From assembly GCF_040394755.1 (NCBI RefSeq), contig NZ_JBEBRQ010000023.1: a DNA stretch of 46,404 nt; one strand, written 5' to 3'. The DNA is from Castellaniella defragrans_A. Its GTDB lineage: Bacteria > Pseudomonadota > Gammaproteobacteria > Burkholderiales > Burkholderiaceae_B. Below, in pieces: positions 33,200 to 41,463 of the stretch. Every line of letters starts with the position of its first letter. The stretch's first letter is position 1. The position numbers and the translations under genes are program-made. A model generated the notes under the pieces. It was given only the letters and a program-made list of their open reading frames with translations. It did not search any database and was not told the origin of the DNA.

Positions 33200-34632
33200 G
33201 GCTGGCCTCCATCGACCCACTGAGAGCCCGGGCCGCGGGCGCGCGGATTCCAGCGGGCAAGGCCATCGAGCGGCCGCGGCGCCGGCAGGCCTTGCGCGGC
33301 CGGCAGCATGAGCCGCGGTGATTCAGGAAACGCCTGGCGCAGGATCGCGGAGGCCCGGTCGACACGCTGGCGCACGCCCGGATGCTGGGCCGACACCAGC
33401 ACCGGCGTCACCAGGATGGCCAGCTCGGTTTCATTGCGCTGGTAACGGGTCGATCGAAACAAGGCCCCCAATCCCGGCAGATCGCCCAGGCCAGGCAGTT
33501 TGTCGACATTGCTGGAGACATCGCGCGACAGGAATCCCGCCAACACCAGAGTTTCACCGGAACGAACATTGAACTCAGTGGCGGCGCGCCGGGTCTTGAG
33601 CGAGGGCCCCTCTGGCACCGACAAAGCGGTGTCGATGGAACTCACCTCGACCTCGATGCGCGAGCGTACCGCGCCGCCGCGCTCGACCGACGGGGTGATG
33701 CGCAAGGACACGCCATAAGGCTTGAAGGCAGTGCGCGTCTGGCCATTCTGGTCCACGGTGCTGTAGGGCATTTCGCCGCCAGCCAGGAACTCGGCCGTGG
33801 CGCCGCTGCGCGCCAGCAATTGCGGCTGGGCAAGCACCACCGCACGCCCTTCCTGCGCCAAAGCATCGATGCGGGCCGACAGCAAGGCATTGATTCCAAA
33901 ATAGCCGGCCAGGGCCCGCGCCGGAAACTCGATGGGCACCACCGTCTGGCCCGGACGATCCGTATGCCGCGGCGAACCGAAGTCCCAGGCCGCGGACGCA
34001 TTCACCCCGCCCTCGGGACTCGCGGCCCAGCGCAGGCCCAGCTCGCGCGCCAGCGAACGCGGCACCTCGACGACCTGTACATCGAGCAGGACCATCTGAT
34101 CCCAGCCAACGGTGCTGGTGAAATCCAGGAGCTGCGGATAACGCCGGACCAGATCGGCGACACGCTGCCGATCCGCATCGGACAGATCGTCGCCCTCGAC
34201 GACGAGCTTGTCGCCGACGGCGCTCACTCGCGCCCCCGGAATGCGCTCGATCATGCCGCGCAACTCGTCCTGCAACTGACGCGCCCCCTCGGCGGCGACC
34301 TCAACCATGTAGCGATGAACATGACCATCGGCCGTCCAGACATGCAAGGCGCTGGAGCCCTGGCGGCGCGCAAAAACGATGACCTCATGATCATCGGTGC
34401 TGACAGCCTTGAGCACCTGACCGTCCCCCACGGCCACCCGCAAAGCATCGGGAATGCCCAGCACACGGACCTCCCCGACCTGCATCGACAGGCTTGTGTC
34501 GGCACTGGCCAGCGTCATCTGCAAAGCCGCAAACACGCCACACAGAATCGCCGGCCACTGGCCACGCGGCCGGCACAGCCCGCGCCCGCCGCCCATCCGG
34601 CGGTCGAAACTCGCGGTTTGCGAAGTACTCAT
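33196..34632 (-). CDS. cpaC: RcpA/CpaC-type outer-membrane secretin
   Basis: This predicted outer-membrane channel for the Tad pilus has 478 residues. A signal/anchor segment near 25-45 is followed by the N-terminal domain (MQVGEVRVLGIPDALRVAVGD), a BON-like region, and the secretin core with VLAQPQLLARSGATAEFLAGGEMPY and RSGETLVLAGFLSRD...PGLGDLPGLGALFRS. These motifs match the CpaC/RcpA branch. The start overlaps the cpaB stop (ATGA). A C-terminal tail of about 70 residues (SAQHPGVRQRV to the end) goes beyond the secretin domain. No pilotin or RcpB gene is present. Confidence 0.93.
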   Translation of the reverse strand: MSTSQTASFDRRMGGGRGLCRPRGQWPAILCGVFAALQMTLASADTSLSMQVGEVRVLGIPDALRVAVGDGQVLKAVSTDDHEVIVFARRQGSSALHVWTADGHVHRYMVEVAAEGARQLQDELRGMIERIPGARVSAVGDKLVVEGDDLSDADRQRVADLVRRYPQLLDFTSTVGWDQMVLLDVQVVEVPRSLARELGLRWAASPEGGVNASAAWDFGSPRHTDRPGQTVVPIEFPARALAGYFGINALLSARIDALAQEGRAVVLAQPQLLARSGATAEFLAGGEMPYSTVDQNGQTRTAFKPYGVSLRITPSVERGGAVRSRIEVEVSSIDTALSVPEGPSLKTRRAATEFNVRSGETLVLAGFLSRDVSSNVDKLPGLGDLPGLGALFRSTRYQRNETELAILVTPVLVSAQHPGVRQRVDRASAILRQAFPESPRLMLPAAQGLPAPRPLDGLARWNPRARGPGSQWVDGGQP

Positions 34633-35549
34633 GGCGTGTCCTCCTCGGCCATTTCACGAACCGCGTGCATCCAGGCGCTGGCCAGGGCCTGGGCCTCGGG
34701 CAGGTCAAACAGGCCGGCGGACCGCATGACCGCAGGCGCGGAACCCTGCAAGCCCGGCACGCGCGCGCCCGTCCCGGTGCCATAGACAATCGTGGCACCC
34801 TTGCGAGCGGGCTGCGACGGTGCCGACGCCACGCCCAGCAAGGCGGCCAGGTCGCCCCGCACCGCGCGGCGATCCGCCTGCGGATCGTCCGGATGCCGCA
34901 GGATGGCCGTGATCGAACCGCCCTGGCGCGCCGCCACGAGCTTGACCACATCCTCGGGCGCCGCATCCAGCGTCACCGTCGAATAGGCCGCCCCCTCGGC
35001 ATCCCCCTCGAAGCGGGTGGCACGTCCAGTCGCCAGCACCAGCACCCCTTGCAACAACGGGGCGGTGATCTGGCGGCGCTGATGCTCGAAAGAAACGTAC
35101 AGGTCGATCAGATCCCCTGGCTGCAACAGACCCGAAAGCGAATTGATCTGATCCACCGGGAGGGTGATGGCCCGCCGTCCCAGCGCCAGTTGGCTGGAGA
35201 AAGCGGGAGTCGCCGCCTGGGTATGCGCCCGCAGAACCGGATCGCCCGCCCGCAAGGGCGCCGACAGCACGGTATCCATGAGTTCCATATGGCGCGAGGC
35301 AGGCAGGCTGTCGCTGCTGGCCCATTCGATCGGCATGCGGCGCAAAGCCAGATGCTCGGGGCGCAAGCGGGTGCCCGCCGGCAGATCATGCGCGGCCACG
35401 ATACGCTCGGCCATCGGCACACGGGCGCGCGCCTCGATGCGGGCCACCCGCTCACTGACATGGGCATCGAGAGCCCAGGCGGCCAACAGGCCCGCCATCA
35501 GGGCCAGCACGCCCAGCACGACACTGCGTGGAATCCGGAATCGCCTCAT
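34629..35549 (-). CDS. cpaB: CpaB/RcpC-type pilus assembly protein
   Basis: This predicted periplasmic protein has 306 residues and is anchored by an N-terminal membrane segment (SVVLGVLALMAGLLAAWAL, about 9-27). An SAF domain follows (ERIVAAHDLPAGTRLRPEHLALRRMP), as in CpaB/RcpC, then the RcpC domain (QPGDLIDLYVSF...VLATG...STVTLDAAPEDVVKLVAARQGGSITAILR). Members are thought to link the secretin with the inner-membrane apparatus. Starts and stops overlap its neighbours by ATGA on both sides. Confidence 0.92.
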   Translation of the reverse strand: MRRFRIPRSVVLGVLALMAGLLAAWALDAHVSERVARIEARARVPMAERIVAAHDLPAGTRLRPEHLALRRMPIEWASSDSLPASRHMELMDTVLSAPLRAGDPVLRAHTQAATPAFSSQLALGRRAITLPVDQINSLSGLLQPGDLIDLYVSFEHQRRQITAPLLQGVLVLATGRATRFEGDAEGAAYSTVTLDAAPEDVVKLVAARQGGSITAILRHPDDPQADRRAVRGDLAALLGVASAPSQPARKGATIVYGTGTGARVPGLQGSAPAVMRSAGLFDLPEAQALASAWMHAVREMAEEDTP

Positions 35550-36208
35550 TGCGCCTCCTCGCGCCGCCAGGTCCAGATGATCGAATGCATCCCCTGGGGC
35601 TGCACACGCACCTGCAAAAGAGTCCCCGGGCGCCGCCAGGCCTCAGCGCCCGGCCAGGACGCCTCGGTTGGCTGCCAGCCCGCGCGGGCCAGCGACCGGC
35701 GGATCGCGGCCTCTGGGCTCGCCGCCGTAGCGGAATACACATACGCAGAAGTCACGAGCCTGGCCTGCCCCTCGCGCTGCGCCACCCGGACCAACGGACG
35801 CGCACCCTCGGGCATGTCATCGCCGGCATCCAATCGGACCGCTGGCAGAGGCGTCAACACCGACACCATGCCCCGGGTGCCCCGGGGGCCGGAACGCAAC
35901 CAGCCGAACCAGTGCGCCCCACCGCGCATACCGGAAAGCACGATCCCGCCATCGACCACCATCAGACGCTCGAAAGCCATGTCGCGACGCCCGACGAGCC
36001 GACGGGCTGCCTGGGCGGGAGACGTATCAGCCTCGAATGGCTGCTGGGTCAAGCGCGAGCCAGGGAGATCGAAATCCTGCCGCACGCCCCAACGCCAATC
36101 CGTCCAGGAGGCCGCAGGCCCCGCCCCGGGCGCGGCGGCATGGACGCAAAAACCTCCCAGCGCCGCCATGAATGCCAGACCGCAAGACAGCAAAACACGT
36201 TTTTTCAT
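35546..36208 (-). CDS. Unrecognised exported protein in the Tad-type operon
   Basis: I do not recognise the family. The 220-residue product starts with a signal peptide (KKRVLLSCGLAFMAALGGF, cleavage near HAA-AP), so it is probably periplasmic; the cysteine at the end of the hydrophobic region lacks a proper lipobox. The mature part is rich in Trp, Gly and Arg, has no membrane segment, and divides into an N-terminal part (to about residue 100) and a C-terminal part with SPEAAIRRSLARAGWQPTEASW. It overlaps cpaB by ATGA, so it is coupled to secretin assembly genes. It could be a small accessory for the secretin, filling the place of RcpB or TadD. That is inference from position. Confidence 0.8.
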   Translation of the reverse strand: MKKRVLLSCGLAFMAALGGFCVHAAAPGAGPAASWTDWRWGVRQDFDLPGSRLTQQPFEADTSPAQAARRLVGRRDMAFERLMVVDGGIVLSGMRGGAHWFGWLRSGPRGTRGMVSVLTPLPAVRLDAGDDMPEGARPLVRVAQREGQARLVTSAYVYSATAASPEAAIRRSLARAGWQPTEASWPGAEAWRRPGTLLQVRVQPQGMHSIIWTWRREEAQ

Positions 36209-36918
36209 GGCAGGCTCCCGGAACGCAGATGGCGCGCGGGGATCCAGGCCGTCCAGGGCGTCAGCCAGTCAGTCTGCGGATCGGCGCGGCCCCAGGCCGC
36301 ATCGAGCGGCCCAACCCGCGCCCCGAGCGCACGCGTCAACTGGGCCGAATGGTCGGCCGCATCCGCCCACAGCATGTCGGCGCCCGCCAGTGTGGCCTGG
36401 ACTTGCGCATCCCCGGATGCCGCCCCCGCACCCCGCAAGATCGCCGTATGGTGCGTCAGTCGCAACAAGCGCTGATCGAAGTCGCGCAAACCGCCCTCGA
36501 CCTGGCTCGCGCCCGCCGTCGTTAGATCGACCGCCGAAATCCAGACCGTCTCGTCCCCCAGCCGCAACTCGCGACGGATCGCCGCAGCGCTCGATGTGGG
36601 ATCGCCAACCTGGCGCACAGGCGCCTGCGGCGCCTGGAACACCCGGCCGCCGACCCCTGCGATCAGGTTTGGCGCATGGCGGCTTTCCCAATGCTGGCCC
36701 GTCCCCAGAAAGTATGGACTGCCGGGCGCCGCCGCCGGGGCCGCCTCGATACCTTGGTACGCATACGCAAAAGCCTGGCGGCGGCTGGCGTGCATGGCCT
36801 GCAAGTCGATGTCCTGGAGACGGCCGAGCCAGGCGACCGCCAACCAGGCTGCAGCCAGGACGCCCATCGCCACCAAGGCCTCGGCCAGGGCCTGCCCGCG
36901 CGGGATCGATGCCGTCAT
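36205..36918 (-). CDS. TadE-like minor pseudopilin
   Basis: This predicted 237-residue protein has a prepilin-type N-terminus: RG-QALAEALVAMGVLAAAWL, with Gly8 before a possible cleavage site, Glu at +5 and a hydrophobic helix after it. This fits TadE/TadF-type pseudopilins, although the soluble part is not recognised beyond that. The start at 36918 was chosen for its GGAGG Shine-Dalgarno and proper leader; the frame continues upstream into the TadG-like gene. It follows that gene by 1 bp and overlaps the next gene by ATGA. A dedicated prepilin peptidase is not in the window. Confidence 0.78.
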   Translation of the reverse strand: MTASIPRGQALAEALVAMGVLAAAWLAVAWLGRLQDIDLQAMHASRRQAFAYAYQGIEAAPAAAPGSPYFLGTGQHWESRHAPNLIAGVGGRVFQAPQAPVRQVGDPTSSAAAIRRELRLGDETVWISAVDLTTAGASQVEGGLRDFDQRLLRLTHHTAILRGAGAASGDAQVQATLAGADMLWADAADHSAQLTRALGARVGPLDAAWGRADPQTDWLTPWTAWIPARHLRSGSLP

Positions 36919-36919
36919 C

Positions 36920-38230
36920 TCAGTGCCCTCCTTGCGCAGCCGACCCCTCGGCCGACAGCGGCGCAAGACGCGCCAGCCAATAAGGATGAAAAAGATTGGG
37001 CGCCTCGATCAGGCCGTCCTCACGCGGCCGCGGCCGGGAGAAATAGCTGTGGGCCGCGCTGCGCGCATGCACGGCCAGGCCCTGCGGGTCGTCGATGGAC
37101 AAGCGCAGCTCGAACCCGGCGGTGCCCACGGCCCCGCTGGATGCCATGTCGTAATACGGCGCCAGGCCACCCGACGTCCATCGAGGCTGATCGCGCACCG
37201 CGTAGGAATTGGCCAGCGGATTGTCCCGCTGGTCGAGCAGGCTCCAGTCCGTCGCGGACTGGACCCAGCGCCAGAAATCCTGCTCGGAGAAATCCCCGGG
37301 CGCGGCATCCGAATAATCACCCGGCGCGCCGTCGCCCGCCTGCCCGGGAATCCAGGCCCAGCCCATTGCGTATTCGCGGTAGTAGCAACCGACCCAGCGA
37401 TTGGCGCGCAAGGCGTGGAAAGACTGGGTGTCCGAAGCCTGCCAGCGACCTGCGGCATCCAGGACCGTCGCGCCACGCCGCCGGAGCTGATGGCGCAGCA
37501 TCGGGCATCGGGGATCCACTGCCCAGGCATTGCTGGCCGTGTGATTGCGCGGCCCGAGAAAGGGATACAGGCCAGCGATGCCCCGCACCAGATCGTACAG
37601 GTCCCGGTCGGGCGCGTAGCGCCGCAGCAGCGACGGCCATTGGTCATGCTCCAGAGAAAGCCGCAGATCAGCCTCGGACCGGTCCGGATAATGCGCCCGC
37701 AGAACCGCGCGAATGGCCGCCATGCGCGCCTCGGGCAGCGTCGTCACGACATCGCGGGCCAGTCCCGTGTAGAGTTCGTGGATCTGCTGGTCATGGGCCG
37801 CATGCGCGCGCCCCAGCGTCCCATCCTGCCGAGCCCATTCCCCCAGGCCGACCGCCTGCGCCGACGCCAGATACGCCACCCCATGATCGGCGCCAAACAA
37901 CATGCCGATCAGATATGCGGGCGGATTGCCACGCGCCACCTGCCCCGCCTCGGCGCCGCCATACAGCGCCCAGCTGCCCAAAGTCACCAGATGCGCCATG
38001 GCGAGCTGGTGGGCAAGCTGGGCACGGTTGAGATAGGCAAGCATGTTGAGCGCGCGCGCCTGGACCAAAGCGCCGCTGTAGGCCGCCGCATCCAGGCCAT
38101 GAACCTGCCGGACCTTGGCCGCGAGCACCCGGCCCGTCGCGAAATAGCGCAACAGCGCCAGCGACAGAACGGCGACAAGTACCATGCCCAGCACCAGAAC
38201 CTGCCCTTTCTGGCTGTCACGCGCGCTCAT
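36920..38230 (-). CDS. TadG-like pilus-assembly protein
   Basis: This predicted 436-residue protein begins KGQVLVLGMVLVAVLSLALLRYF, the N-terminal hydrophobic segment of the putative TadE/G-like family (PF13400 type). ALDAAAYSGALVQARALNMLAYLNRAQLAHQLA follows, a region common in TadG relatives of Betaproteobacteria. The long remainder (from about residue 100) is extracytoplasmic by topology and not otherwise recognised. The +5 residue after Gly9 is Leu, not Glu, so processing by the prepilin peptidase is doubtful. The start at 38230 lies 1 bp after the flp stop. Confidence 0.78.
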   Translation of the reverse strand: MSARDSQKGQVLVLGMVLVAVLSLALLRYFATGRVLAAKVRQVHGLDAAAYSGALVQARALNMLAYLNRAQLAHQLAMAHLVTLGSWALYGGAEAGQVARGNPPAYLIGMLFGADHGVAYLASAQAVGLGEWARQDGTLGRAHAAHDQQIHELYTGLARDVVTTLPEARMAAIRAVLRAHYPDRSEADLRLSLEHDQWPSLLRRYAPDRDLYDLVRGIAGLYPFLGPRNHTASNAWAVDPRCPMLRHQLRRRGATVLDAAGRWQASDTQSFHALRANRWVGCYYREYAMGWAWIPGQAGDGAPGDYSDAAPGDFSEQDFWRWVQSATDWSLLDQRDNPLANSYAVRDQPRWTSGGLAPYYDMASSGAVGTAGFELRLSIDDPQGLAVHARSAAHSYFSRPRPREDGLIEAPNLFHPYWLARLAPLSAEGSAAQGGH

Positions 38231-38231
38231 G

Positions 38232-38504
38232 TCACTGCCCGGCGCCGGCATTGCCGGTGAAGGACTTGAGGGTCTTGGCCGCCGCCTGCTCGGCGCCCGC
38301 CTCGGCGGCGGCCTGCGCCGCGCGCGATTGCTCTGTACCGTCCTCGCCGGCGATTTCCTTGGCCATGGCCGCGGTCTGGGCACGAATCACCTGCCCGAAA
38401 GTCTGGTAGACCGCGATGGCCGCCACCGCCACAAGAGCGACGACGATCATGTATTCGACCATTCCTTGGCCGTGCTGCCAGGTGCTGATATGGGTGCGCC
38501 GCAT
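38232..38504 (-). CDS. flp: Flp-type (type IVb) pilin
   Basis: This is a predicted major pilin of the Tad-type pilus, 90 residues. The leader ends HG, followed by QGMVEYMIVVALVAVAAIAVYQTF. Processing after Gly12 would leave Glu-Tyr at +5/+6, the Flp signature G/XXXXEY. A hydrophobic helix of about 20 residues is followed by an Ala/Glu-rich helical tail (AAQAAAEAGAEQAAAKTL) longer than in classical Flp (about 50-75 total residues). GGAGGAG precedes the start. First gene of the operon; no convincing promoter could be named in the 144 bp upstream. Confidence 0.85.
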   Translation of the reverse strand: MRRTHISTWQHGQGMVEYMIVVALVAVAAIAVYQTFGQVIRAQTAAMAKEIAGEDGTEQSRAAQAAAEAGAEQAAAKTLKSFTGNAGAGQ

Positions 38505-38596
38505 GTCGGTCTCCTCCGATCAAATGAGGAGTCCAGTGTGCGCCACTCGCCGATGGCCGGCTATTCGCGCAAGCCGAGGCGGCCGCAAACGACACA

Positions 38597-38627
38597 GGGC
38601 GGCGCGCGAACGGATCGCACGCCGCCC
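38597..38627 (-). terminator. GC-rich hairpin between the hydrolase gene and flp
   Basis: GGGCGGCG (38597-38604) pairs with CGCCGCCC (38620-38627) around a 15-nt loop that has its own 3-bp stem. There is no T run on either strand, so it may slow or stop transcription from the upstream FAH-family gene only with help, or simply fold in the flp leader. Confidence 0.35.
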
Positions 38628-38648
38628 CGAAAGGCAGATCTATCTATA

Positions 38649-39347
38649 TCAGGAAACGATGCGCACCTGGAGAGTGCCCAAGCCCTCGATCGAACCTTGC
38701 AGCAAATCGCCGGCCACCACCGCGCCCACGCCCGCGGGCGTGCCGGTGAAGACCAGATCACCCGCCCGCAACTCGAACAGGGTCGACAGATAGGCAATGG
38801 CCTCGGGAACCGACCAGATCATATCGGACAGATCGCCATGCTGGCGTTCCTCGCCATTGACAGCCAGGGCAATGCGGCCGCGCGACAACGCGCCAGTGGC
38901 TGAGACCGGGTGGATCGGGCCGATCGGCGCGCTGTGATCGAAGGCCTTGGCGACCTCCCAGGGGCGGCCGGCCTTCTTGGCCGCGGCCTGCAGGTCGCGG
39001 CGCGTCATGTCCAGACCAATGGCATGGCCCCAGACACAGGCGGCTGCCTGCGCGAGCGTAAGATCGCGCCCGCCGGACCCCAGCGCCGCCACCAACTCGA
39101 TCTCGTGATGCAGATCCTGCGTGCACGAGGGATACGGCATCGCTCCGACCACGCCGTCGGCAACGCTCAGCACCGCGTCGCTGGGCTTGGAGAAGAAGAA
39201 AGGCTCCTCGCGACCCGTGCCGCCCATCTCGCGGGCATGATCGGCATAGTTGCGGCCCACGCAATAGATGCGCCGCACGGGAAAGACCTCCCCCGAACGC
39301 GCCACGATCAGCGTGCCGCCCTCGGGCCTGGGAAATACCAGGCTCAT
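38649..39347 (-). CDS. Fumarylacetoacetate hydrolase (FAH) family protein
   Basis: This predicted cytosolic metal-dependent hydrolase has 232 residues. The FAH-fold signature is CVGRNYADHAREMG...PFFFSKPSDAV, with metal ligands in HHEIELVAALG and the core GLDMTRRDLQ...KAFDHSAPIGP and VFTGTPAGVGAV. Length and motifs resemble fumarylpyruvate hydrolase/YcgM-type members, which cleave fumarylpyruvate or acylpyruvates; the substrate is not determinable here. The start at 39347 overlaps the ppa stop (ATGA), so the two are translated together. Confidence 0.9.
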   Translation of the reverse strand: MSLVFPRPEGGTLIVARSGEVFPVRRIYCVGRNYADHAREMGGTGREEPFFFSKPSDAVLSVADGVVGAMPYPSCTQDLHHEIELVAALGSGGRDLTLAQAAACVWGHAIGLDMTRRDLQAAAKKAGRPWEVAKAFDHSAPIGPIHPVSATGALSRGRIALAVNGEERQHGDLSDMIWSVPEAIAYLSTLFELRAGDLVFTGTPAGVGAVVAGDLLQGSIEGLGTLQVRIVS

Positions 39348-39886
39348 GCCGCCTTGCCCGATTGCTGGTAGCGCGCCGCCGATTCGAGGATCTCGCGCTT
39401 GGCGGCCTCGATGCCGTCCCAGCCGGATACTTTGACCCACTTGCCCTTTTCAAGGTCTTTATAGTGCTCGAAGAAATGCTGGATGCGGGCCAGCTCCTCG
39501 GCCGGGAGATCGCTGGTCGACTGGATGTTGCGATACGGCGGATAGAGCTTGTCCACGGGACGCGCGAGCAGCTTGGCATCGCCGCCGGCCTCATCCTCCA
39601 TCTGCATCACGCCCAACGCGCGGCAGCGGATGACGGCGCCGATCTGGATGGGAAACGGCGCCATGACCAGCACATCGACTGGATCGCCATCGTCTGAGAT
39701 AGTCTGCGGAATGTAGCCGTAGTTGCAGGGGTAATGCATCGCCGTCACCATGAAACGATCGACGAATATCGCGCCCGAGGCTTTATCGACCTCGTATTTG
39801 ACGGGATCCGCGTTCATCGGGATCTCGATGATGACATTGAATTCCTCCGGCATTTTGTCACCGGCAGGTACGCGATCTAGACTCAT
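39344..39886 (-). CDS. ppa: Inorganic pyrophosphatase
   Basis: This family I soluble pyrophosphatase hydrolyses PPi to two phosphates, pulling biosynthetic reactions forward. The 180-residue product has FNVIIEIPMNADPVKYEVDK, HYPCNYGYIPQTISDDGDPVDVLV with the metal-binding aspartates, and KWVKVSGWDG near the end. The start at 39886 is preceded by AAGG and gives the standard N-terminus MSLDRVPAG; the frame stays open upstream but without family sequence. It lies 56 bp after hemY. Confidence 0.97.
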   Translation of the reverse strand: MSLDRVPAGDKMPEEFNVIIEIPMNADPVKYEVDKASGAIFVDRFMVTAMHYPCNYGYIPQTISDDGDPVDVLVMAPFPIQIGAVIRCRALGVMQMEDEAGGDAKLLARPVDKLYPPYRNIQSTSDLPAEELARIQHFFEHYKDLEKGKWVKVSGWDGIEAAKREILESAARYQQSGKAA

Positions 39887-39942
39887 GTTTGACCTTGCTG
39901 TAATGATGAAAGGGTAAAGAAGTTGGACCCGGAATGAGGCCG

Positions 39943-41451
39943 TCAGCGTTTGCGCAGGCTGCGTGAGCCGCCATCCGAAGTCTGGGAAATGTCCACGCCC
40001 GGGATGATGGGCGCGGTATCGAAATAGTCGTCGCCTTGCGCGGCGGTGCCGGCAGTGGAACCCGCCTCGGTCGGAGCGACGGCGGCCCCGATTGCCGAGC
40101 GCGGCGGGCCAGCCTGCTCGAGGTCGTCGACATAGGCTGCGCTGGCGGCCTCGGGAATGCGGGATTCGGGAACGCTCGCCGCAAGAGGGTCCTGCGCATC
40201 GGCAATCTTTGGGTCGCCGCGGGTATCGGCGGCTGGCAGCAGACGGCCGGCTGAAGGCACGACCACGTCGGCCTCCAGCGACGCCTTGCGCCAATGCGCC
40301 AAGGCGAGGTCGGAACGCCCCAAAGCGTCATCCAGCATCCCCAGCAATGCATACGTATGGGTATCGGACCGCAGGGCCAGGCTGCGCTCGAGATAATGCT
40401 CGGCCTGCCCCCAGAGCTGGGCGCCCAGGCAAAGCTGGCCCAGGGCGGTCAGCAGGCCCGGATGATCGGGATTGGCTTTCAGCCACAATTCGGCACGTGC
40501 CAGGCGGTGCGCGGCTTGCTCGGGCTCGCACTGCGCGTAGGCGCGCAGCAACGAATCGTCCAGCGCGTGCCCCAGGGCCGCCTCGAGGATGCGGGCGGAT
40601 TCGATGCCATGCCCGAGACGGACCTGGGCCCGGGCAGCCGCCAGGGCAATCGCCGGCTCCAGGCGCTCATCGGCGCCGAGATCCGCCCACAGCGTCTTGA
40701 GCGCCACCTCGTCATCGCATCGGTCGAACCGCCTGACCACCGAATCGCGGATGAAGGCGCGGGCCTGGGCCTGATCGATGGCGCTGCGGCGCAGCAAGAC
40801 CCGGGTCAAGGCATAGACCTGCTCGTCATTCCCCAACTGGCGATGTGTGCGCAGCAACAGGCGAGTCGAATGGAAATAGCGCGAGGAAGCATCCTGCAAA
40901 GGTTCGAGCAGAGCCAATGCCTCGGCCGGCCGATTCTGGTCCAGGTACATCTCGGCGGTCACCGTATCGACCGCCTGGCGCAGGCGGGAATCCTGGCCGG
41001 CGCCCTCCCGGGCCAAGAGCAGGACCTGGTCGCGGCGCTTGTATTCACCCAGCAAATGGAGCGCGCGCGCCGCGCTCAGGCCAGCCAGGACCTTGCGGTC
41101 CGCCGAGCGCGTGTGCGAAAGCAGGTTGGAGAGGTCTTTCTCGGCCTGCGCATAGCGGCCCTCGAGGACATTGATCCAGCCGCTTTCGAGCAACTCGACG
41201 TCTCGGGCCTGTGCCCGGCGGCCACGCCAGGCACGAAAACGCTCTGGGCCGCCGCCCAGCCAGCGGATACAACGCAGCAGCCAATGCAACACGATAAAGG
41301 CAGCCACCAGCAGCACGACCGCCAGGGACAGGGACAGCTCGATACGCCAGGGCTGTGCAATGATGAGGACGTTGCCGCCATGTTCCCGCAACACCAGGGC
41401 CAGCGCCACGGCGACGACCAGCAGGATCAGGGTCCAGAACCAGTTCCGCAT
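39943..41451 (-). CDS. hemY: HemY-type inner-membrane protein of the hem operon
   Basis: This is the proteobacterial HemY (TPR protein, not the Bacillus oxidase), whose exact role is unclear. The 502-residue product has two membrane segments (about 5-20 and 40-60) in the HemY N-terminal domain (WRIELSLSLAVVLLVAAF..LHWLLR), helical TPR-like repeats over 80-390, and a low-complexity acidic tail. Two in-frame ATGs are close together: AAGGAGG at 41459-41465 touches the first (41457) but stands 7 nt from the second (41451), so 41451 is preferred. It follows hemX with a 12-bp gap. Confidence 0.9.
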   Translation of the reverse strand: MRNWFWTLILLVVAVALALVLREHGGNVLIIAQPWRIELSLSLAVVLLVAAFIVLHWLLRCIRWLGGGPERFRAWRGRRAQARDVELLESGWINVLEGRYAQAEKDLSNLLSHTRSADRKVLAGLSAARALHLLGEYKRRDQVLLLAREGAGQDSRLRQAVDTVTAEMYLDQNRPAEALALLEPLQDASSRYFHSTRLLLRTHRQLGNDEQVYALTRVLLRRSAIDQAQARAFIRDSVVRRFDRCDDEVALKTLWADLGADERLEPAIALAAARAQVRLGHGIESARILEAALGHALDDSLLRAYAQCEPEQAAHRLARAELWLKANPDHPGLLTALGQLCLGAQLWGQAEHYLERSLALRSDTHTYALLGMLDDALGRSDLALAHWRKASLEADVVVPSAGRLLPAADTRGDPKIADAQDPLAASVPESRIPEAASAAYVDDLEQAGPPRSAIGAAVAPTEAGSTAGTAAQGDDYFDTAPIIPGVDISQTSDGGSRSLRKR

Positions 41452-41463
41452 GGCCATTCCTCC

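Noticed and set aside
34494..36983. Very long open frame (over 800 codons) on the plus strand opposite the pilus genes
   Set aside because: It runs antisense to four well-supported genes, its translation is rich in Arg, Pro, Gln and His with no domain, and high GC content makes such open antisense frames common.
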